Part shown: positions 33,949 to 43,460 of the stretch, in pieces
Numbering within the stretch: position 1 is the stretch's first letter
Layout of the letters: the number at the start of each line of letters is the position of its first letter
Assembly: GCF_000169335.1 (NCBI RefSeq)
Contig: NZ_AAXW01000028.1
Coordinates: forward strand, 1-60,768
Direction of reading: 5' to 3'
Source: Crocosphaera chwakensis CCY0110
GTDB lineage: Bacteria > Cyanobacteriota > Cyanobacteriia > Cyanobacteriales > Microcystaceae
Length of the DNA stretch: 60,768 nucleotides
Notes under the pieces: generated by a model
What the model saw: only the letters and a program-made list of their open reading frames with translations
Database searches by the model: none
What the model was told of the DNA's origin: nothing
Position numbers and translations under genes: made by a program

Positions 33949-35334
33949 TTAATTAACCCTATCTTGCATTCTTTGCCAACGGGGATCGGGATCTTTAACA
34001 GTTTGTTGTAACTCTTCCCAACGTAGACCGACAGGCTTAGGAGTGGCAGGATTAGAAATAGGTTGACTACGGCCTTTTAAAATGGAAATGGCTCGATTGT
34101 ATTGAGGATCAGCATCGGTTCCCATTAAGGTTGGATCGCTTTTGAGACGAGCTTGTTGCTCCATCGTCAATTCTAAATAGACATTGGGGCTAATGCCTTT
34201 GTGATTGATATCAGTGCCACTGGGAGGATAATAACGAGCAATAGTCACCGCTAACCCTGAACCATCTGAGAGGTTATGAACCGATTGTACGGTTCCTTTC
34301 CCATAAGTAGTTGTTCCGACAACGGTAGCCCGTCCATTTTCTTTGAGGGCCCCTGCTAAAATTTCGCTGGCACTCGCTGACCATTCATTAACTAAAACCA
34401 CCAGAGGTAAGTCGGTTAAAGAAGTTCCATTAGCCCAGAAATGGCGATCGCCTCCTTTGCGGTCAATGGTGCTAACAATTTCTCCTTTTTTCATCCAGAG
34501 ACGGGCAATATCGACACTGGCAAAGAGTAAACCCCCTGGGTTTCCCCGTAAGTCAAGAACATATCCAGAAACTTGTTTTTGATCTAAATCTTCGATGGCC
34601 AGTTTCATTTGTTCAGTGGCGTGGGAACTAAATTCATCAAGTTTAATGTAACCGACGCGATGGCCTTCTTTTTCTTCGAGATGATAAGTAACTGCGGGGA
34701 TTTCAATTTGTTCTCTGGCTAAGGTCACTTGAAAAACCCCTTTTTCCCGTCGGGAGAGTTGTAGGCTAACTTCTGTTCCTAGTTCACCAGTAATAGCTTC
34801 TTGTGCTTGTTCTAGGGTCATTAATGCGGTGGGTTTGCCGTTGATACGAATCAGGCGATCGCCTCGTTTTAATCCTGCTTCCATGGCGGGGGAATTTCTC
34901 ACCGCTTCTACGACGTAAATTTCACTGGTACGTTTATCAATGGCTAATCTTACCCCAATTCCCGATAATTCCCCTGTGGTTTGACTGGTTAATACAGAAA
35001 ATTCATTCGGGGGTAAAAAGCGAGTGTAAGGATCTCCTAAGTCTTCTAAGGCTTCACGAATGGCTTTATAAGCTTGTTTTGGACTATCGTAATCCTCAGA
35101 TAACAGTTCCCGACGTTTTTCTTGCCAATCAACTCGATTAAAGTCTCGATTTACAAATTCATTATTGACGATTTGCCACATTTCGTCGACGATGGCTTTA
35201 GGATTGTCTTCTAAGACTTCTGGTTGGGGCGCACTCTTGACGGGAAGGGCTAAAGTATGGAGAGAAATCGCTGCTAGGGTTCCACCTAATATGAGTGATT
35301 GATGACGGCACAAGGATTTTATGAGGTTATTCAT
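33949..35334 (-). CDS. carboxyl-terminal processing protease (S41)
   Basis: This 461-residue protein starts with an export signal (MNNLIKSLCRHQSLILGGTL and onward, cleavage likely near SAPQP). A PDZ domain follows (about residues 115-205, GIGVRLAIDKRTSEIYVVEAV, GLKRGDRLIRINGKPT). The S41 catalytic core has nucleophile Ser in NEWSASASEILAGALKENG and the general-base Lys in TTYGKGTVQS. The family cleaves C-terminal tails of lumenal or periplasmic proteins; one cyanobacterial paralogue, CtpA, matures the D1 protein of photosystem II. I cannot tell CtpA from CtpB or CtpC without a tree. It sits in the thylakoid lumen or periplasm. The gene has its own long hairpin behind it. Confidence 0.93.
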   Translation of the reverse strand: MNNLIKSLCRHQSLILGGTLAAISLHTLALPVKSAPQPEVLEDNPKAIVDEMWQIVNNEFVNRDFNRVDWQEKRRELLSEDYDSPKQAYKAIREALEDLGDPYTRFLPPNEFSVLTSQTTGELSGIGVRLAIDKRTSEIYVVEAVRNSPAMEAGLKRGDRLIRINGKPTALMTLEQAQEAITGELGTEVSLQLSRREKGVFQVTLAREQIEIPAVTYHLEEKEGHRVGYIKLDEFSSHATEQMKLAIEDLDQKQVSGYVLDLRGNPGGLLFASVDIARLWMKKGEIVSTIDRKGGDRHFWANGTSLTDLPLVVLVNEWSASASEILAGALKENGRATVVGTTTYGKGTVQSVHNLSDGSGLAVTIARYYPPSGTDINHKGISPNVYLELTMEQQARLKSDPTLMGTDADPQYNRAISILKGRSQPISNPATPKPVGLRWEELQQTVKDPDPRWQRMQDRVN

Positions 35335-35539
35335 AGGGTTTATCGATGTCGAACGGGAATTAAAAAGCAGTTTATGTTAGCCAACCGTAATAGATGAACA
35401 GCTTATAGACCATTAGCCAGCTATTCACCTAGTTTGGTTCTATGGTACACGCTCTTAAAAAATTATGACGCTTATTTCCATTAAGAGTTCTTAAAATTTC
35501 GGAATATTTAATTTAATACTTTTTCTTTATATCTTAGCA

Positions 35540-35562
35540 AGCAGTTAACACCGATAACTGCT
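35540..35562. repeat. AGCAGTTA inverted repeat
   Basis: AGCAGTTA (35540-35547) and TAACTGCT (35555-35562) form a perfect 8-base-pair stem with a 7-base loop, about 20 bases after the stop of the next gene on the minus strand. It may be a weak terminator. Confidence 0.35.
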
Positions 35563-35582
35563 CACTGGTAACTTTTCCTCAT

Positions 35583-35948
35583 TTATAATCGAGACATCAT
35601 CGGCAGCTTAAAGCGCATTTCTAAAGATGTTCCGTCTCCTGGTGGGGGATAAATACGAATATTGGTCGTAGGAGCAAATTCTTTGAGATATTTAGCCAAG
35701 GAAGGAAGATATTTTAAAACTTCCCAATTTTGTCGTCTATCCGCACAAACAATAATTAACGTTAAGGCTGTGCCACAGGTGGTTAAATACCATCCGGTAC
35801 GGGATAAGACGGTTTGAGTTAGGCGATCGCAACTTTCATAAAAATAACGGGTTACCGCTTGATCTAGTTTGCGTTGTAGAGAATCATCAACAGGGGTGCT
35901 AGGGGGTAAGTCTTCGGGACGAAGATAAAAATAATTCATTAAAGTCAA
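35583..35948 (-). CDS. conserved-looking hypothetical protein
   Basis: I do not recognise this protein of about 118-121 residues; the start is MTLMNYF or, three codons later, MNYFYLRPEDLP. It is soluble with a helix (DDSLQRKLDQAVTRYFYESC) followed by mixed strands (GWYLTTCGTALTLIIVCADR) and a C-terminal strand (TSLEMRFKLPMMSRL). Codon use looks like that of the flanking housekeeping genes. It lies 92 bases before the ClC gene on the same strand but is upstream of it, so both may be transcribed together. No functional clue. Confidence 0.65.
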   Translation of the reverse strand: MTLMNYFYLRPEDLPPSTPVDDSLQRKLDQAVTRYFYESCDRLTQTVLSRTGWYLTTCGTALTLIIVCADRRQNWEVLKYLPSLAKYLKEFAPTTNIRIYPPPGDGTSLEMRFKLPMMSRL

Positions 35949-36040
35949 TATTATTTTTCGATTGCTTTTCTATAATTTAATTACCGTAAATTGGCCTTTT
36001 AGTCAATATCTTTTAATGGAAAATTATCACAAAATAATGA

Positions 36041-38689
36041 CTAATTATCTAACTTTCCTCGCACTAAAATGACGGTACTTTTCACTTGTTGAGCGATCAT
36101 TTTAGGAATATTTCCTTGCATCACTTGAACTAATAACCCTTCGCGACTGACCCCTAACATAACCACATCACAGCTTTCTGCTTCAGCTAAATGAATGATC
36201 GCATCTGCGACAGACTGGGAACGAACAGGGAGGGGAATAACAGGACGTTCTAGTTCTTCTTTTAAGCGTTTAGCTTCAATTTCTAAGGCTTGATAATTAG
36301 GGGTCGATTTATGGGGGGGAAATACTTGACATAACCAAATAATAGGGGATCGAGGACGAGTATATAATTTTGTTAATCCGGGTAACAATTCCATAGCCCG
36401 TTTGGCATTGGGACCACCAGCAATAGGAATTAACCAAGTGGTATCTTTATCTAAAATTTGGGGATAAGCTTCTTTTTCTTGTCCCAATTTTACTAAGATT
36501 AATTCGCAAGTCGCTTTGCGAATTAAAATGTCAATGACTGGATCAAAAATGGTTCCTGGGGTGTGATGGTCATCGGTCCACTCTAACACCATGAGATTAA
36601 TGTGTCGTTCTCGAATGGTGTCTAAAATGGCTTGAGCGCGATCGTGGGCGACACGAATTTGAGTATGAACTGGGATATGATAGTGACGGCCTAATCTTTC
36701 AGTTCTTTGTAACAATTGACGACTGTGTTGGGTAATTACGGGGGTTTGAGCAGGATCACTATGTTTGGGAACGGTAATCACCTGTAGACATTCAATTTCT
36801 TGGTTTTGTTGTTGAGCGATCGCTGAACTAATTTTAAACAGAGACGTAGCCGTATCAGGGTTAACTAAAGGTAATAAAATACGACCGTCTCCAGCTAAGG
36901 GGGCCCGAGTTTGATAGGCAATATAGGAAGGATCAGGAACCACTTCGTTAATGGTGGTATCATCCCCTTGTAATTGATTGGCTTCAACCCGAATAATATC
37001 CGTTCGAGTGATAATTCCCACTAACTTATGACCTTCTGTCACAGGAAGACGGGACAACTGATAACGGTTCAGCAGATATAAAACATCACTCAGAGACGCT
37101 TCTGCTTGCACTGTAATGGGTCTTCGGGTCATAAACTCCTGTAAAGGAGTATATCCTGGTTCTTTTTTTAATTTCGCCAGATCCGTTTGAGTAACAATGC
37201 CCACCAGTTGACCTTGCTCTACCACAGGAAACCCTCGATGACTGGAGTTAGACATGGCTTGTAGCACTTCATCTAGCGTTAAATCACTAGATAAGGTTTC
37301 GACTTGAGACTCCATCACCTGAGAAGCGGTTAATTTTGAGAGAAAATCTTGTCCTGTGGCCGCTTCGTTGATATAGATACCCCGAGCGTGTAACATATGT
37401 TCGTACAGAGAACCCCGTGAAACACTTTCGGCCACGATATAAGACACCGCACAAGTGACCATTAGGGGTAAGACTATGTTAAAGTCTGTATTCAGTTCAA
37501 AGACAAAGACGATCGCTGTTACTGGTACTCTAACCACTGCCGTAAAAAAGGCTCCCATTCCTGCTAGAGCATAACTTGATTGTGCGCCAGTTCCCGTCAC
37601 AAATTGTTCAAAATCTCCTACCAAATAGCCTAAAGCCGATCCTAACACCAGAGCCGGACCGAATAACCCTCCAGGAGCATTGCAACTATAGGCCAAAATG
37701 GTGAGGAAAAAATGAGCCACAAACGCTAATAAAATTCGACTCCCATCTAATTCTCCTGTAACTAAAAAGATGCGAAGTCCTGCATTATCCCGAAAGAAAG
37801 GAGGCAATAAAGCGATAATAATGCCTGACACCATTCCCATTAAGCCAATACGCCAGGATAAGGGTAAATTGAACTTTCTTTGTATTGTGACACTGGTTAG
37901 GAGTCCCCGATTAAATAACGCCCCTAATAGTCCGGCTAAAATGCCTAGAAGTAGATAAAAAGGAATGTCTGAGATAGAAAAGGTAATATCGGGCAGTTCC
38001 AGTAGTGAAGAGGGAAAATTGAGGGTAGATGACTGTAAAATTAACGAAACCACCGCTCCGGTAAAGGAGGCAACGATAGCCGTTTCTAAGGTTAACCCTG
38101 AAACATCTCGCATCAACTCTTCAATGACAAACAAAACCCCGGCAATAGGCGTTGTAAAACCGGCTGCTAGTCCTGCTGCTGCTCCGGCTGCGATCATTTG
38201 TCGTCGATGTTCTGGGGAGGTGGGAACCCAGTTACTCAGTTGTGCTGCTAACGCTGCCCCAATATGCACTGTTGGTGCGCGACGGCCTAAGGTTAAACCT
38301 CCGCCTAACACTAAAATGGTTCCAATAAGTTTAACCACTGCTACCCGTAAGGATAAGGGAACTGGATATCGAGCTAAAGCTGCTTTTACTTGAGTGATAC
38401 CGCCTCCTGTAGCAGTTGGGGAAAAGGTTTCAATGATCAAACCCGATAAATAACCTAAGATCAGTCCGCCTAAAGGAAGCACCCACATTGCCCCAAACTG
38501 GTTGGCTAAAGCGACACGCCAACCCCCTAACCAACCGACTCCTTGTTTCAGAATTAAGGCAGCGATCGCAGAAAGCACTCCAATTAAACTGGCTTCAACT
38601 AAGGCATAACGGGTATCCGTGGCATTAAATGCCAATTTTCTCGATTTGAGCCATTGATAAAAACGTCGAGGCATTGAATAAGGCTGCAT
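36041..38689 (-). CDS. ClC-type chloride channel with CBS and Usp domains
   Basis: This 882-residue protein has an N-terminal ClC membrane domain (about 30-440), a CBS pair (about 460-590; QVMESQVETLSSDLTLDEVL, MTRRPITVQAEASLSDVLYL) and two universal stress protein-like domains (about 600-880). ClC motifs seen: GGGITQVKAAL, GGGLTLGRRAPTVHIGAAL, LFVIEELMRDVSG, AGMGAFFTAVVRVPVTAIVFV. The gating glutamate of GREGP is replaced: the motif reads GRRAP, with Arg137 where ClC-ec1 has Glu148, while the internal Glu (VIEEL) is kept. This may abolish proton coupling or alter gating. CBS domains probably bind adenosine nucleotides and the Usp domains may bind ATP. It likely moves chloride across the plasma or thylakoid membrane. 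Confidence 0.93.
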   Translation of the reverse strand: MQPYSMPRRFYQWLKSRKLAFNATDTRYALVEASLIGVLSAIAALILKQGVGWLGGWRVALANQFGAMWVLPLGGLILGYLSGLIIETFSPTATGGGITQVKAALARYPVPLSLRVAVVKLIGTILVLGGGLTLGRRAPTVHIGAALAAQLSNWVPTSPEHRRQMIAAGAAAGLAAGFTTPIAGVLFVIEELMRDVSGLTLETAIVASFTGAVVSLILQSSTLNFPSSLLELPDITFSISDIPFYLLLGILAGLLGALFNRGLLTSVTIQRKFNLPLSWRIGLMGMVSGIIIALLPPFFRDNAGLRIFLVTGELDGSRILLAFVAHFFLTILAYSCNAPGGLFGPALVLGSALGYLVGDFEQFVTGTGAQSSYALAGMGAFFTAVVRVPVTAIVFVFELNTDFNIVLPLMVTCAVSYIVAESVSRGSLYEHMLHARGIYINEAATGQDFLSKLTASQVMESQVETLSSDLTLDEVLQAMSNSSHRGFPVVEQGQLVGIVTQTDLAKLKKEPGYTPLQEFMTRRPITVQAEASLSDVLYLLNRYQLSRLPVTEGHKLVGIITRTDIIRVEANQLQGDDTTINEVVPDPSYIAYQTRAPLAGDGRILLPLVNPDTATSLFKISSAIAQQQNQEIECLQVITVPKHSDPAQTPVITQHSRQLLQRTERLGRHYHIPVHTQIRVAHDRAQAILDTIRERHINLMVLEWTDDHHTPGTIFDPVIDILIRKATCELILVKLGQEKEAYPQILDKDTTWLIPIAGGPNAKRAMELLPGLTKLYTRPRSPIIWLCQVFPPHKSTPNYQALEIEAKRLKEELERPVIPLPVRSQSVADAIIHLAEAESCDVVMLGVSREGLLVQVMQGNIPKMIAQQVKSTVILVRGKLDN

Positions 38690-38928
38690 GGATTACCCAG
38701 ATTGCGCCAGTCTTTCTTGATCATAAAAGATATTTTACGGATTTCAAGCAAAATCCTCTATATTTTTTTATTTAAACTGTACTAAGTATGCCAAGTCGCA
38801 TTTTTTGACTTGAAGTTTCAGAAGCTTTATATCTTGATGAAGAAAAAGCCTATTGTCAGGTAGAGTGAAATGAATATATAGGTAAGTGCTTGATTTTTTT
38901 GTCAGAATTAACCAATTTACTAACAAGG

Positions 38929-39972
38929 TTAGGGAAAATCTTCCCCTAACGTTTCTTTTAAATAGGCTGATAACTTTTCAAGGCGTTTAGCTTCTGCGGG
39001 TGAAACAGAAGTTCCTTTAGTTCGTAAATCAAAATATCGCTCTACAGCTGTTGCGATACGTATGGTTTTTCCTAGTTCTTTTAACCCTTCAAAATAAGTT
39101 GTGTTTTTCTTCTTATTGGTTAAAGGATAGCCAGATAAACGATCATAGGTTTCTAATACTTCTGTTGCTATATTTTGCTCAATTTGACCAGGGGCTAAAT
39201 CAATCCCTTTTTTAATATTAATCACAATATAAGGACTGACTTCTTCACCGTTAGTTGAACTCACCAAACCTTTATTATCCATCCATAAATTATCTAATTC
39301 AACGGGTTCAAAAAAGAAAGCATAACTCCCTGTCTGTAAGGGAGCTTCTCCAATGGGTACGGCTTCATCTTTTGTAGTCGGATAGAAGGCAAAAGTTGTC
39401 GTTTTTATTTGAGGTTGAAATCGGGGTTCAAGAATTGTTTTAACAATATTATTAACTCCTTCTAAAGCAACTTTTCCTAAAGTCGTATAAGGGACAAGAC
39501 TAGGAAATGCAGCCCCTACATAACCTATAACTTCTCGTAACGCACCAGTAACATCTTCTAAACTTGAACTACCCAATCCTTGACAAAAGCTACTAAAAGA
39601 AAGATAAATTCTTTCAGATTTTTGATTCTTTGAAAAATTTTTTAAAAAATCTTCAACTACTGCAACATTTTCAGCCCAAACGGTTTCTAAATCTTGAGAC
39701 ACTTCATCAATATGGCTAAGATAATGAGCTTTGAGAACTGGTGTTTCTACATCACCGATTCCTATCTGGCTCAGAATAGCAAAATAATTATTATTAAATT
39801 CCCCCGCTTTATAGTGACTTTTATACTTTGTGTAAAGTTGATGAGGAATATAGTTAATAGATATAGTAAAGTCTTCGGCTGGTTCGATTAAAGCATCGTT
39901 ATCTTTGATGTATGGATCTAGTAAAGAACCAGGCTGAAAAATAGGTACTCTGCCAATCGTTGAGCTTGTCAC
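38929..39972 (-). CDS. hypothetical protein, 347 residues
   Basis: I do not recognise any family. The protein is soluble with no signal peptide and no cysteine cluster. It is a mixed alpha/beta sequence: an N-terminal part with FTISINYIPHQLYTKYKSHY, a central region with helices (REVIGYVGAAFPSLVPYTTL, KVALEGVNNIVKTIL), then strand-like TTTFAFYP, SYAFFFEPVELDNLW and a C-terminal helical pair (KRLEKLSAYLKETLGEDFP). Several Tyr/Phe-rich strands suggest a binding protein or an enzyme of an undescribed type. It has about 200 bases on each side, so it is probably transcribed alone. An eukaryote-like or orphan protein is possible; no assignment is justified. Confidence 0.65.
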   Translation of the reverse strand: MTSSTIGRVPIFQPGSLLDPYIKDNDALIEPAEDFTISINYIPHQLYTKYKSHYKAGEFNNNYFAILSQIGIGDVETPVLKAHYLSHIDEVSQDLETVWAENVAVVEDFLKNFSKNQKSERIYLSFSSFCQGLGSSSLEDVTGALREVIGYVGAAFPSLVPYTTLGKVALEGVNNIVKTILEPRFQPQIKTTTFAFYPTTKDEAVPIGEAPLQTGSYAFFFEPVELDNLWMDNKGLVSSTNGEEVSPYIVINIKKGIDLAPGQIEQNIATEVLETYDRLSGYPLTNKKKNTTYFEGLKELGKTIRIATAVERYFDLRTKGTSVSPAEAKRLEKLSAYLKETLGEDFP

Positions 39973-40176
39973 TTAAATTGTTCCTTATTCCTTTAAATAG
40001 TTAACAGCTTATCGCTATATATTAATTATCTCATTATTTACCAGAGTCAAAATTTACGAAAACTTATAGAAAATTTTATTATCGTAACGTAACCTAAGTT
40101 TCGGATCAGAAAAGGGAGAAATAGTTGGCTATAAATTAAGATAAATACTTTATTTTGCTTTGAAGATTAACTCAGG

Positions 40177-41088
40177 TTACTGAGATAAATGAATTTGAGG
40201 ATCTTGTGCTACCCAACCCACAGGAGATTTAAATCGTACTTCAAAATGTAGATGAGGATTTAAAATATCCGGCCGTCCCGTTGTTCCCACAGACCCTAAC
40301 ACATCCCCCATTTGTACCGACTGACCGATGCGTGTGTTAAAGCGACTGAGATGACCATAACGGGTTTGTCTGCCATTACCATGATCAACAATGATTAAAA
40401 AGCCATAATTTCCCTCTTGACCTACATAAATGACGTTACCAGAGTCAGCAGCTAAGACAGGGGTTCCTTCTTGGGCCAAAAGATCCATCCCTCCATGAAA
40501 AAAAGACTCTCCCGTATTGGGTTCAATGTGCCATCCGTAAGTTAATCCCACTTGTGCGATCGCAGGCAACGGATAACCCCTTAACCCAGTATAATTATCT
40601 TGAGACGGACGTTCCCCAGGTTTCCAATTAACCCCAGGAATAAAGGCAACTTTTGGCGTTTCTACACAACCATTAATCTCAAACAAAACATCGGCCCGAA
40701 CACCATAAGCAGTGGATAAGTCTTGCCAAGTCGCGCCGTTGGGTACTGTAATTTTAATGCCATTAAAGGGAGGAATTAAAATGTCTTGTCCCACCTGGAC
40801 TTGTCCCCCTTGGAGACTGGGATTAACACCGATCAAGGTTTGAGGAATTAGATTATACTGTTGAGCGATACTTTCGATGGTTTCCCCTGAGATGACCTGA
40901 TGACGTTGTAAACGGGATAAGACAGGAGTCGGACACAGTTCCGACAAAGGAGTTTGAGCGATCGCAGATAAAGGGGAGAACCAGGAGATCGCAGAAAGTA
41001 AAGCAATGACCAATCTTGCTGTAAAACTATTTGTTTCTACCCATAAAACCAGTAAAAAAAAGCTTACTTTTTTGGCAAAATTCATCAT
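40177..41088 (-). CDS. LysM and M23 metallopeptidase, exported
   Basis: This 303-residue protein has a long hydrophobic export signal (residues about 1-45, cut likely near SAIAQTP). A LysM domain follows (about 62-110, HQVISGETIESIAQQYNLIP) and a second LysM-like repeat (about 112-160). The M23 peptidase domain is at about 175-300 with zinc ligands in FFHGGMDLLAQEGTPV and NPHLHFEVRF. It cuts peptidoglycan peptide bridges, or acts like EnvC/NlpD if inactive, but the ligands look intact. It acts in the periplasm during wall turnover. Its start is 25 bases after the hom stop, so the two may be co-transcribed although unrelated in function. Confidence 0.9.
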   Translation of the reverse strand: MMNFAKKVSFFLLVLWVETNSFTARLVIALLSAISWFSPLSAIAQTPLSELCPTPVLSRLQRHQVISGETIESIAQQYNLIPQTLIGVNPSLQGGQVQVGQDILIPPFNGIKITVPNGATWQDLSTAYGVRADVLFEINGCVETPKVAFIPGVNWKPGERPSQDNYTGLRGYPLPAIAQVGLTYGWHIEPNTGESFFHGGMDLLAQEGTPVLAADSGNVIYVGQEGNYGFLIIVDHGNGRQTRYGHLSRFNTRIGQSVQMGDVLGSVGTTGRPDILNPHLHFEVRFKSPVGWVAQDPQIHLSQ

Positions 41089-41113
41089 TATTTACTCTTT
41101 TTTGGTCACTGTT

Positions 41114-42412
41114 CTATAAAACTCTTAAAATACTGGGAATACTGTCAATTGCCTCTAAGGTACGAATTTCATCTAAAGCGGTACGAAAGTTACCTTCACA
41201 AACCTGGTGAGTCACCACAACAATCTCCGCTAGTTTCTCTTGAAAGCCAATTTGTACCACCGACTCAAGACTCACTTCATGGTTACCGAAGGTAGTCCCT
41301 AAATGACCGATGACCCCTGGTAAATCTTTGGTGAGAAAACGGGCATAAAAACGGGTATTAATAGCTTCAATAGGCGTAATTTGACAAAAATGTTGATGAA
41401 CACAACTTAACAAAGGATCAAGGGTCTCAGTTAGTCCGCTACTTTTGAGGATAGCCACAATATTCATAATATCCGATACCACTGCGCTGGCTGTTGGGCC
41501 GGCTCCGGCTCCAGGTCCAAAAAACATTACTTGTCCCAAGGGACTCCCTTCCACGAGAACCGCATTAGAAACTCCGTTGATATTAGCTAAAGGATGATCT
41601 TTCGGAACAAGGGTAGGATGAACCCTTAATTGTAATTGTTCGGAGATTTCGCCGTCTGCTCCTTTGGCAATGGCTAATAATTTAATGACAAACCCCAATT
41701 GATCGGCATAGGTAATGTCTGCTGCACTCACTTGACGAATGCCTTCGCAATAAACATCCTCCCGCTTAACTCGTCCTCCAAACCCCAACGAGGCTAAGAT
41801 AGCGATTTTGTCGGCCGCATCTAACCCGTCTACGTCGGCAGTGGGATCAGCTTCAGCATAGCCTAATTTTTGTGCTTCTATAAGCACTTCAGTAAAATTT
41901 GCTCCGGCGGTGGTCATTTTGGTCAAAATATAGTTGGTGGTGCCGTTCACAATACCGATAATACTGCTAATACGATTAGCTCCTAAGGACTGTTTCAGGG
42001 GTTTAATGATGGGAATACCACCACCGACAGCTGCTTCTAAGAGGACGTAGACCCCTGCGTCATTGGCTGCTGCGTAGATTTCATCGCCATGACGAGCAAT
42101 CACTGCTTTATTAGCGGTAACCACGTGCTTTTTTTGAGCAATGGCTTGTAAAATGAGCGATCGCGCTGGTTCAATGCCTCCTAATAATTCGACAATTATG
42201 GCAATTTCGGGATCATTAACTACTGCCTCTAAGTCAGTGGTGATAACCCCTGGCGCGAGTTGAACTTGACGAGATTTATCGAGCGATCGCACGCCCACTT
42301 TACCGATGCTAATCTCTTGTAATAACGGATTTCGTCCTGTCGGATCTAGTAAGATGTGTGCGGTTCCTGTTCCTACTGTTCCTAAACCGAGTAAACCAAT
42401 TTTTACGGTCAC
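41114..42412 (-). CDS. hom: homoserine dehydrogenase
   Basis: This 432-residue enzyme reduces aspartate semialdehyde to homoserine for threonine and methionine synthesis. The NAD(P) fold is seen as IGLLGLGTVGTGTAHILL at the start. The catalytic region has VVTANKAVIARHG, LEAAVGGGIPIIKPLKQSL, NGTTNYILTKM and KLGYAEADPTADVDGLDAADK. The C-terminal about 80 residues form an ACT domain (RFYARFLTKDLPGVIGHLG) for feedback by threonine. It starts with GTG, preceded by AGGAGT eight bases upstream. Size and motifs are normal. It is the downstream neighbour of the sucCD-like pair (103-base gap with heptamer repeats). Confidence 0.96.
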   Translation of the reverse strand: MTVKIGLLGLGTVGTGTAHILLDPTGRNPLLQEISIGKVGVRSLDKSRQVQLAPGVITTDLEAVVNDPEIAIIVELLGGIEPARSLILQAIAQKKHVVTANKAVIARHGDEIYAAANDAGVYVLLEAAVGGGIPIIKPLKQSLGANRISSIIGIVNGTTNYILTKMTTAGANFTEVLIEAQKLGYAEADPTADVDGLDAADKIAILASLGFGGRVKREDVYCEGIRQVSAADITYADQLGFVIKLLAIAKGADGEISEQLQLRVHPTLVPKDHPLANINGVSNAVLVEGSPLGQVMFFGPGAGAGPTASAVVSDIMNIVAILKSSGLTETLDPLLSCVHQHFCQITPIEAINTRFYARFLTKDLPGVIGHLGTTFGNHEVSLESVVQIGFQEKLAEIVVVTHQVCEGNFRTALDEIRTLEAIDSIPSILRVL

Positions 42413-42473
42413 TGAATGTTACTCCTATTTTCCGATACTTTTTACCAAAGGGACTAGATTAATTTAACAATTA

Positions 42474-42494
42474 CCAGTGACCAGTCACCAGTGA
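42474..42494. repeat. CCAGTGA heptamer tandem repeat
   Basis: CCAGTGA, CCAGTCA, CCAGTGA in tandem is a short tandemly repeated repetitive (STRR) tract of the kind frequent in cyanobacterial intergenic DNA. It fills the gap between the sucD-like gene and hom. Confidence 0.5.
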
Positions 42495-42515
42495 TCACTC
42501 AATTTTTAATAGTTA

Positions 42516-43433
42516 TTATTTATTGACGGTTCTTGACTTACGCCGTCGACTGGAAAAAACACCCTTCGTTAATTTTGTAATATCTTCAATGGTGTTGGCC
42601 ATTTTCACCCCTGCTTTTTTGAATGCCGTAATGGTTTGATTTTCGTTGGTTTTCCCTGTTTGATAAGAGAGTTGACTGGCAATAATGCTGGTGGCATCGC
42701 CAAAATTACGGTTAATGGGGGCTTGAATCCCTGGAAGATAGGCAATAACTGGTTTTTCGATGGCTGAACCGATATATTGAGCAGCCAATAATTCTGCACT
42801 ACTGTAGGGATGGCCAAGTAAAACGATCGCCTCGGTGGTTTCGTCTTCTTCCATTATTTGTAACCACTGTTCAAAGTTCGATCCCATGACTGCATCGCAG
42901 CCGAGACTAATGGCTAAAGATTGCCCTAAACCTGCTTGCGATAGAGTTTTTGCGACTTCATCCATTAAGCGATCGCAACGGCTAATCATTCCCACTGGTC
43001 CGGTTGTATAAAATTCAGGTTCCATAATGCCTAGCCAAAACTGTTCAGGAACCAATAACCCTTCACTCCCTGATCCTAAGACAAAACTATTGGTCACTTG
43101 AGCTTGTTCTAGGAGAGCGATCAAATCTAGGGGAGGAACCCAAGAGGTAACAATCACTAACTGTTTAATGCCGGCGGCCATGGCTTCTAGCCCTGCATCT
43201 AATACTTCATAGGGAGGGGTTAAAATTAAGCTTATATCGATTTCTCCAACTGTCTTGACTGCTTCTTCAACCAAAGTAAAAATAGGAATATCATCAATTT
43301 GGTCTATTTGTTCTTCGAGGGTGATCCCTGCGACAATGTTGGTTCCTTGAGCTTTCATCCGTCCGGCATAACTAATTCCCAAAGGATTAGTGATTCCTTG
43401 AATTAAAACTTTACTATCGGCTTCCCATTTCAT
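42516..43433 (-). CDS. succinyl-CoA synthetase alpha-like protein with altered active site
   Basis: The 305-residue protein has the CoA-binding Rossmann domain (VLIQGITNPLGISYAGRM) and the flavodoxin-like ligase domain of SucD. Compared by eye with E. coli SucD, the phospho-histidine loop GHAGA reads GDATS here (Asp246), and the partner glutamate in IGEIGG reads LGHPYS (His208). The GPNCPG segment reads GSGSEG. These are central catalytic positions, so a normal phospho-His reaction is doubtful unless the roles are swapped. The rest (PVIAYLPGIQAPINR, FKKAGVKMANTIEDI) follows the family. The gene is 27 bases after the beta-like gene; its tail is basic (RRRKSRT). Cyanobacteria have an unusual TCA cycle, so this could be a modified SCS, a different acyl-CoA ligase or a regulator. 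Confidence 0.75.
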   Translation of the reverse strand: MKWEADSKVLIQGITNPLGISYAGRMKAQGTNIVAGITLEEQIDQIDDIPIFTLVEEAVKTVGEIDISLILTPPYEVLDAGLEAMAAGIKQLVIVTSWVPPLDLIALLEQAQVTNSFVLGSGSEGLLVPEQFWLGIMEPEFYTTGPVGMISRCDRLMDEVAKTLSQAGLGQSLAISLGCDAVMGSNFEQWLQIMEEDETTEAIVLLGHPYSSAELLAAQYIGSAIEKPVIAYLPGIQAPINRNFGDATSIIASQLSYQTGKTNENQTITAFKKAGVKMANTIEDITKLTKGVFSSRRRKSRTVNK

Positions 43434-43460
43434 GATTGTTATATTTTCGATTAAATTGAT

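Noticed and set aside
42481..42500. CCAGTGACCAGTCACCAGTG as a CRISPR repeat
   Set aside because: It is a run of heptamers without spacers; no array of longer repeats with unique spacers occurs in the window.
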